Source of the DNA: Primulina eburnea
Lineage: Eukaryota > Streptophyta > Magnoliopsida > Lamiales > Gesneriaceae
DNA: 64,000 bases
Direction of reading: 5' to 3'
Assembly (NCBI RefSeq): GCF_022965805.1
Contig: NC_133108.1
Location: 22,535,545 to 22,599,544 of the forward strand
The notes under the pieces: generated by a model
What the model was told of the DNA's origin: nothing
Seen by the model: only the letters and a program-made list of their open reading frames with translations
Database searches by the model: none
Program-made: the position numbers and the translations under genes
Shown here: in pieces, positions 59,523 to 64,000 of the stretch
Position numbering within the stretch: the stretch's first letter is position 1
Layout: the number at the start of each line of letters is the position of its first letter

Positions 59523-62154
59523 TATATTGGCCCGAAAATTCGTGTTTGAAAATTTGCGGACAATTTAAAATTTTAGTTTTAAAATAATTAAAATAATTAA
59601 AATGCTCATTCATAAAATAAACTGATAAATCAAGTTTAATGTTCAAAATAGTAGCGGAAGAAATTATTGTTTGCAAAATAACAAGTTAAAGTAATCCAAC
59701 AACTGAAAAAATGTTTGAGCATAAAAATGGTAAATGCTGAAAATGAGGTCCTCGGGTTCCACTACTGCCAACCCAAGCTAGCTCACTGGTCCCCGCCTTC
59801 GGTCCCGACCTCATCAGTACCTACAACAATCAAGTCTAGTGAGTCTAAAGACTCAGCATGCATATATCGTAAATAACGAGTAAATAATATAATAAAATTA
59901 CATGGGAGTGAAAATATCATGTCATGAGGCATAACGTAAAATATCGTGTCATGATTAATTATAATACTTGCATAACTGAACTAAAAAATCACAGTGAAAA
60001 TGTTTGCTACTTGGAGCCCTGTAATGAAATAGCATGTAATAATTTTCTAGTGAGATTATGGTCTACGCAAGTGGTCCCTGCAGTGAATTGAACTGGACTG
60101 AACTGACCGGTAGCTGACGACCGGGTGAAGTAATGTTTGTCTGATCAGACTAATGCCACAGTATAATGGGTGGAACTGAACTGAACTGACCGGTAACTGA
60201 CGATCGGGTGAAGTAACGATAGTAAAGTGACCACAAGCAATATCGCATAAATCTGAAAATGAATATTTTATATTTTTATGCACGTAATGTAATTAAATAG
60301 CATAATTAAATATCCTGTATTATTTTACCACATGGGTTGGATCGTTCCCAGGCTTGCTGCGACCTAAATTTAACATGAAAAATATGCAAATGATTTTCTT
60401 GACCAAACTTTGTAATTGAATCCAAAAACGAGACAATTACGCCCAACGACTTCGTGTTTAATCATGACTTCGTGCCAACCCGAACCAACATCGAACCATC
60501 ATTTAGTCATGATTAAAATACACCTAAAATGATGAAATAATGCCCCAAAAATGATGCAAGTCGAAATTTTGGTGAATGGAGGCCAAAACATGAAACGCTC
60601 TTTCGAGAGTCAATTTGGCACATCGCACCGTAAATTCTCGTACGACCTCTAAAATGATCCGAATCATGATGGGCAAAAACATGACCTTTCTATCTCAATG
60701 AGGCATTGTCTAGTTCAAGGCCATACGCTAAAAGCCAACAAAGAACTCAAACGAGCCTCTGAACCAACGCACCACTTGCTGTCCACAAAATACAACAGCC
60801 GTGCCTTCGCTTCCTTGTGTCGTTTTCGAGACTACCGGACATTTGGGCTTGAACCACCGACCAGAGACTCTTACCAACATCCTAGGGTATGGTTTGAACC
60901 ATGTCAAAGGGCCCTAGGCCAGCCACAATTCGCACCACATCCGAAACCAACCAAAAATTCCACCCGAGCACTTAATTCTGTGCGTGGGGTGTTGCGACGC
61001 TTCTTGCTGTCATGGACCATTCCACTGGCCATTTTGTTGACCATGGCATGATCTAGACATCAAGGGGTATGGTTTGAACCGTGGCTATGGTCCAGAGGCC
61101 AACCAAGATTCATACCACACCATACAAATCAAAACTACACTTGCTGGAAATAAAAATGGAGGGGCCGAAAATCCGTTCTTGTTCTTTTATTTAAAAATCG
61201 ATTCCACCATGGACCAATCCTTGAAAGGGAGACTTGGTCACGTCTTAGACATAATAAGGAGATTTTATAACCATGGTTATAGCCCATAGGGCAGCCAAGA
61301 TCAGATCCATCAACCTTGATAGCAAAAACGCGGCGCGGAGGAGAGGGAGTGATCTTCTTGTTCTTGATTCTACTCGATTTTTCTCTCCTATTTTCTATGG
61401 CTACCTCACGATTTCTCTCTGGTTTTCCCTCTGAATTTTGGTGGTGAGGAAGGGGGAATGATGGTTAGGAGAGATGGAGGGATTTGCAATATAAAAGGGA
61501 TGGCAAGACCAAGTCTTGCTCTATTTTGAATTTGAAATGGTTTGATATCAAAATGATTGTTGGAGGGATAGATGGGGTGACCAATTCTTCATGCTAAACA
61601 AGGCTAGGATAATGATCTATTATTAATTAATGGTGGTTAATAAATTAAAGGATTATCATGTTAAGAAATGACAAAGAAAGGATCAAAGGTTGTGAGTTGT
61701 CAAAGAATTGTTATCTCACTTAAGGGGTGACCGAAATTAATCAAATAAATGGAGGGGAAATATTGTTTAGTTAGTGTATTTTAAACCTTTAGAGCCTTAT
61801 CTATCCTTTAAATAATTTAGTGAATTAACACATTAATTATGGAACCTGAATGAACTTATTTCCTACATACCTCAAGTTACTTAAATAATTCCTTAAACCT
61901 CTTTTTAACTTAAATTAACTTACTAGTTAGCTACAATAAACTCTGGGAATGTTTTTTTAATTTTAAATTTTATCTCAAAACTCCAACTCCAGTTCGGCCT
62001 CACTGAATTAACTGAAAAGATAAAATTAAACTACATCATAAAATAATTAAATTTAAATAAAGGAATTTAAATACTCATGAAATAAAAATCATTTTAATTT
62101 AAGATACTAGGAATTATGCATGGCTTATACGTAGTCTGATTTACGGGTTCTACA
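59523..62154 (-). repeat. 3' LTR of element G
   Basis: About 2.6 kb, starting TGTAGAACCCGTAAATCAG at 62154. The far end is decayed: 59523 reads TATATTGGCCCG where relatives have TGTAATGGCCCG. Interior sequence such as GTTCCCAGGCTTGCTGCGACC (60344-60364) matches LTRs C and F inverted. Short ORFs at 60698-61289 have no recognisable domains. Confidence 0.8.
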
Positions 62155-62189
62155 ACCCTCCCCCCCTTAAAAGAAATTACGTTCTCGAA
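62155..62189 (-). promoter_or_regulatory. Polypurine tract of element G
   Basis: On the minus strand CTTTTAAGGGGGGGAGGG directly before the 3' LTR, preceded by a decayed TTTCGAGAACGTAAT version of the conserved motif. Confidence 0.8.
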
Positions 62190-64000
62190 ATTAAAACTCA
62201 CCGAATAACTCGAGGTACCGACTCCTCATCTCGGGCTCAGACTCCCACGTAGCTTCCTCCTCTGAATGGTTGAGCCATTTGACTTTCACTCGCTTAACTA
62301 GCTTGTTCCGAAACTTCTTCTCCTGTCTGTCTAAGATCTGCACAGGTCTCTCCTCATAAGACAGGTTCGGAGTAAGCTACAACGGCTCAAAGTTCATGAC
62401 ATGCGAAGGATTTGCCATATAATTCCTCAGCATAGAGACGTGTAACACATTGTGTACTCCGGCCAGATTCGACGGAAGAGCCACACGATAAGCTAGAGTC
62501 CCAACCCTGTCGAGGATCTCAAATGGTCCAATGAATCTCGTACTGAGCTTTCCTTTCTTCCCAAATTGCATGAAAACCATCATAGGTGCTACCTTCACAA
62601 AGACATGGTCGCCAACGGCAAACTCTAGGTCTCTCCTCCTCTGATCTGCATAACTTTTCTGTCGACTCTGAGCAGTCCTCATCATATCACAGATCTTAAC
62701 TACTACATCGGCAGCCTGCTCAATAATCTCTGGACCCAACTCTGATCTCTCTCCTACTTCATCTCAATGAACAGGAGATCTGCACTTGCGGCCATACAGT
62801 TCCTCATACGGAGCCATACCTATAGACGACTGAAAACTGTTGTTATAGGTGAACTCTACTAATGGCAAGTTCGACTCCCAACTCCCTGAGAAATCAATCA
62901 CACAAGCACGGAGAAGATCCTCCAAGATCTGAATAACTCGCTTTGACTGCCCATCTGTCTGCGGATGGAAAGTTGTGCTAAACAGCAACTTCGTACCCAC
63001 TGCCGAATGAAAACTCTTCCAGAATGCGGAAGTGAATCTAGGGTCTCTGCAGATACGATAGAAACTGGGATACCATGAAGTCGGACTATCTCACGGATAT
63101 ACAACTCTGCATACTGAATCATGGTGAAAGTCGTCTTAATAGGCAAGAAGTGTGCTGATTAGGTAAGACGATATACAATCACCCAGATGGCATTTGATCC
63201 TCTGACTCACTTCATCAAACCGGTCACGAAGTCCATCGTAACATTCTCCCACTTCCACTCAGCAATAGGAAGAGACTTGAGCAAACCTGCTGGTCTCTGA
63301 TGCTCCGTCTTCACTATCTGACAAGTCAGACACTCAGATACAAAACGTCTGATGTTCTTCTTCATTCCGGGCCACCAATACAATAACTACTGATCTTTGT
63401 ACATCTTCGTACTCCCACGGTGAATAGAGTACGACAACATGTGGGCCTCTGTTAGAATATCTGCTTGGAGAGAATCACTGCTGGGAACCCACATCCTGTC
63501 TCGATATCTCACTATACCATCGCTCACTGTATACAAGACACTGCCCTTGACCTCATCTCTCTGATTCCACTTTGCTAACTGCTCATCTGCTGACTGACCA
63601 CTGCGAATACGGTCTAGAAGAGAGGACTGATTAGTCAAGGTAGATAGACGGAGAAATCTACCTCGAGGATAAGTCTCTAGACCAAATCTCTGCATCTCAT
63701 TCTGAAGGGGTCTCTGAATCGTCAAATGAGCCATCACTGCGACTTTTTTGCTCAATGCATCCGCAACTATATTAGCTTTACCCGGGTGGTAGCTAATGTC
63801 ACAGTCATAATCCTTCACAAGCTCCAACCAACACCTCTGACGCATGTTCAGCTCCTTCTGTCTAAAGAAATACTTGAGGCTCTTGTGGTCGGTAAAGATC
63901 TGACACTTCTCTCCATACAGATAATGCCTCTAAATCTTCAAGGCAAAAACTACGGCGGCCAACTCTAGATCATGGGTAGGGTAGTTCTCATGGGTTTTCA
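62190..64000 (-). pseudogene. Element G pol: RNase H end, integrase, chromodomain-like C-terminus
   Basis: Enters the window inside RNase H and continues with [20 protein letters not shown], the integrase zinc domain ([13 protein letters not shown]), the catalytic region with IQYAELYIREIVRLHG and [12 protein letters not shown], and the C-terminal IGPFEI and FHVSML-type motifs (here LHVSMLRNYMAN). The frame is broken by stops near 63387, 63155 and 62762 and at 62377-62379, and a frameshift near 63050 damages SDRDPRF. The last coding bases before TAA at 62190-62192 encode a chromodomain-like EEEATWESEPEM. Confidence 0.82.

Larger units (their letters stand above)
59523..64000 (-). mobile_element. 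Gypsy (chromovirus) element G, 3' part; continues right of window
   Basis: On the minus strand: decayed pol 64000-62190, polypurine tract 62171-62155, 3' LTR 62154-59523. Pol is closest to element C among those here (shared [13 protein letters not shown] and [13 protein letters not shown] phrases). The 5' part lies outside the window. Confidence 0.85.

Noticed and set aside
60698..61289. Two ORFs of 117 and 71 codons inside LTR G
   Set aside because: Within a non-coding LTR; collinear segments of LTRs C and F do not keep the frame.

Overview
The window is plant nuclear DNA, almost certainly from a dicot, and consists almost entirely of LTR retrotransposons nested in one another. I find no confident host gene, rRNA, tRNA gene or CRISPR array. 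The plant origin rests on initiator-Met-tRNA primer binding sites (TGGTATCAGAGC), Ty3/Gypsy chromoviral polyproteins of the Tekay/Del type, and a Ty1/Copia element with extra ORFs behind pol. The third ORF of that Copia element resembles proteins I associate with Lamiales genomes, but this is recollection and not a search result.

Layout, left to right. (K) 1-1723: 5' LTR and primer site of a minus-strand Gypsy element, inserted in a truncated LTR (L, 1724-3384). (A) 3865-22818: a decayed Copia element with gag, pol, an antisense ORF, a long third ORF and two LTRs. Its right LTR is split by a young Tekay-type Gypsy (B, 13987-22385, target duplication tttta). (F) 22819-23835 plus 45156-45998: an old LTR split by Gypsy element C (23836-45155, target duplication ttaag). 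C is split by Gypsy element D (29989-40512, target duplication gctag). D is split by a solo LTR (J, 35870-38147, target duplication atatc). The 3' LTR of C was also rearranged with a foreign LTR (E) and carries a templated fold-back insertion. 45999-48884: AT-rich sequence with a CACTA-like fragment and a MITE-like end. (I) 48885-57470: a minus-strand Gypsy with near-identical LTRs, target duplication acttc and an uninterrupted 1495-residue gag-pol. 57476-59522: another truncated LTR (H) and a protease relic. (G) 59523-64000: 3' LTR and decayed pol of a minus-strand relative of C, running off the window.

Relative ages from LTR differences counted by eye fit the nesting: I (about 7 in 1880) and B (about 9 in 1790) are youngest, D (about 20 in 1700) is older, and C is older still. 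I is the only element with an undamaged polyprotein; B has one nonsense codon.

Most interesting signals: a candidate 196-bp GT-AG intron at the gag/protease junction of C, whose retention would stop translation after Gag; a divergent ORF pair behind pol in Copia A; a hairpin in the 3' half of the LTR kept in four diverged LTR types (L, D, J, I); CpG-rich stem-loop modules ahead of the presumed promoter in three otherwise dissimilar LTR families; and a fold-back junction built from two templated copies.
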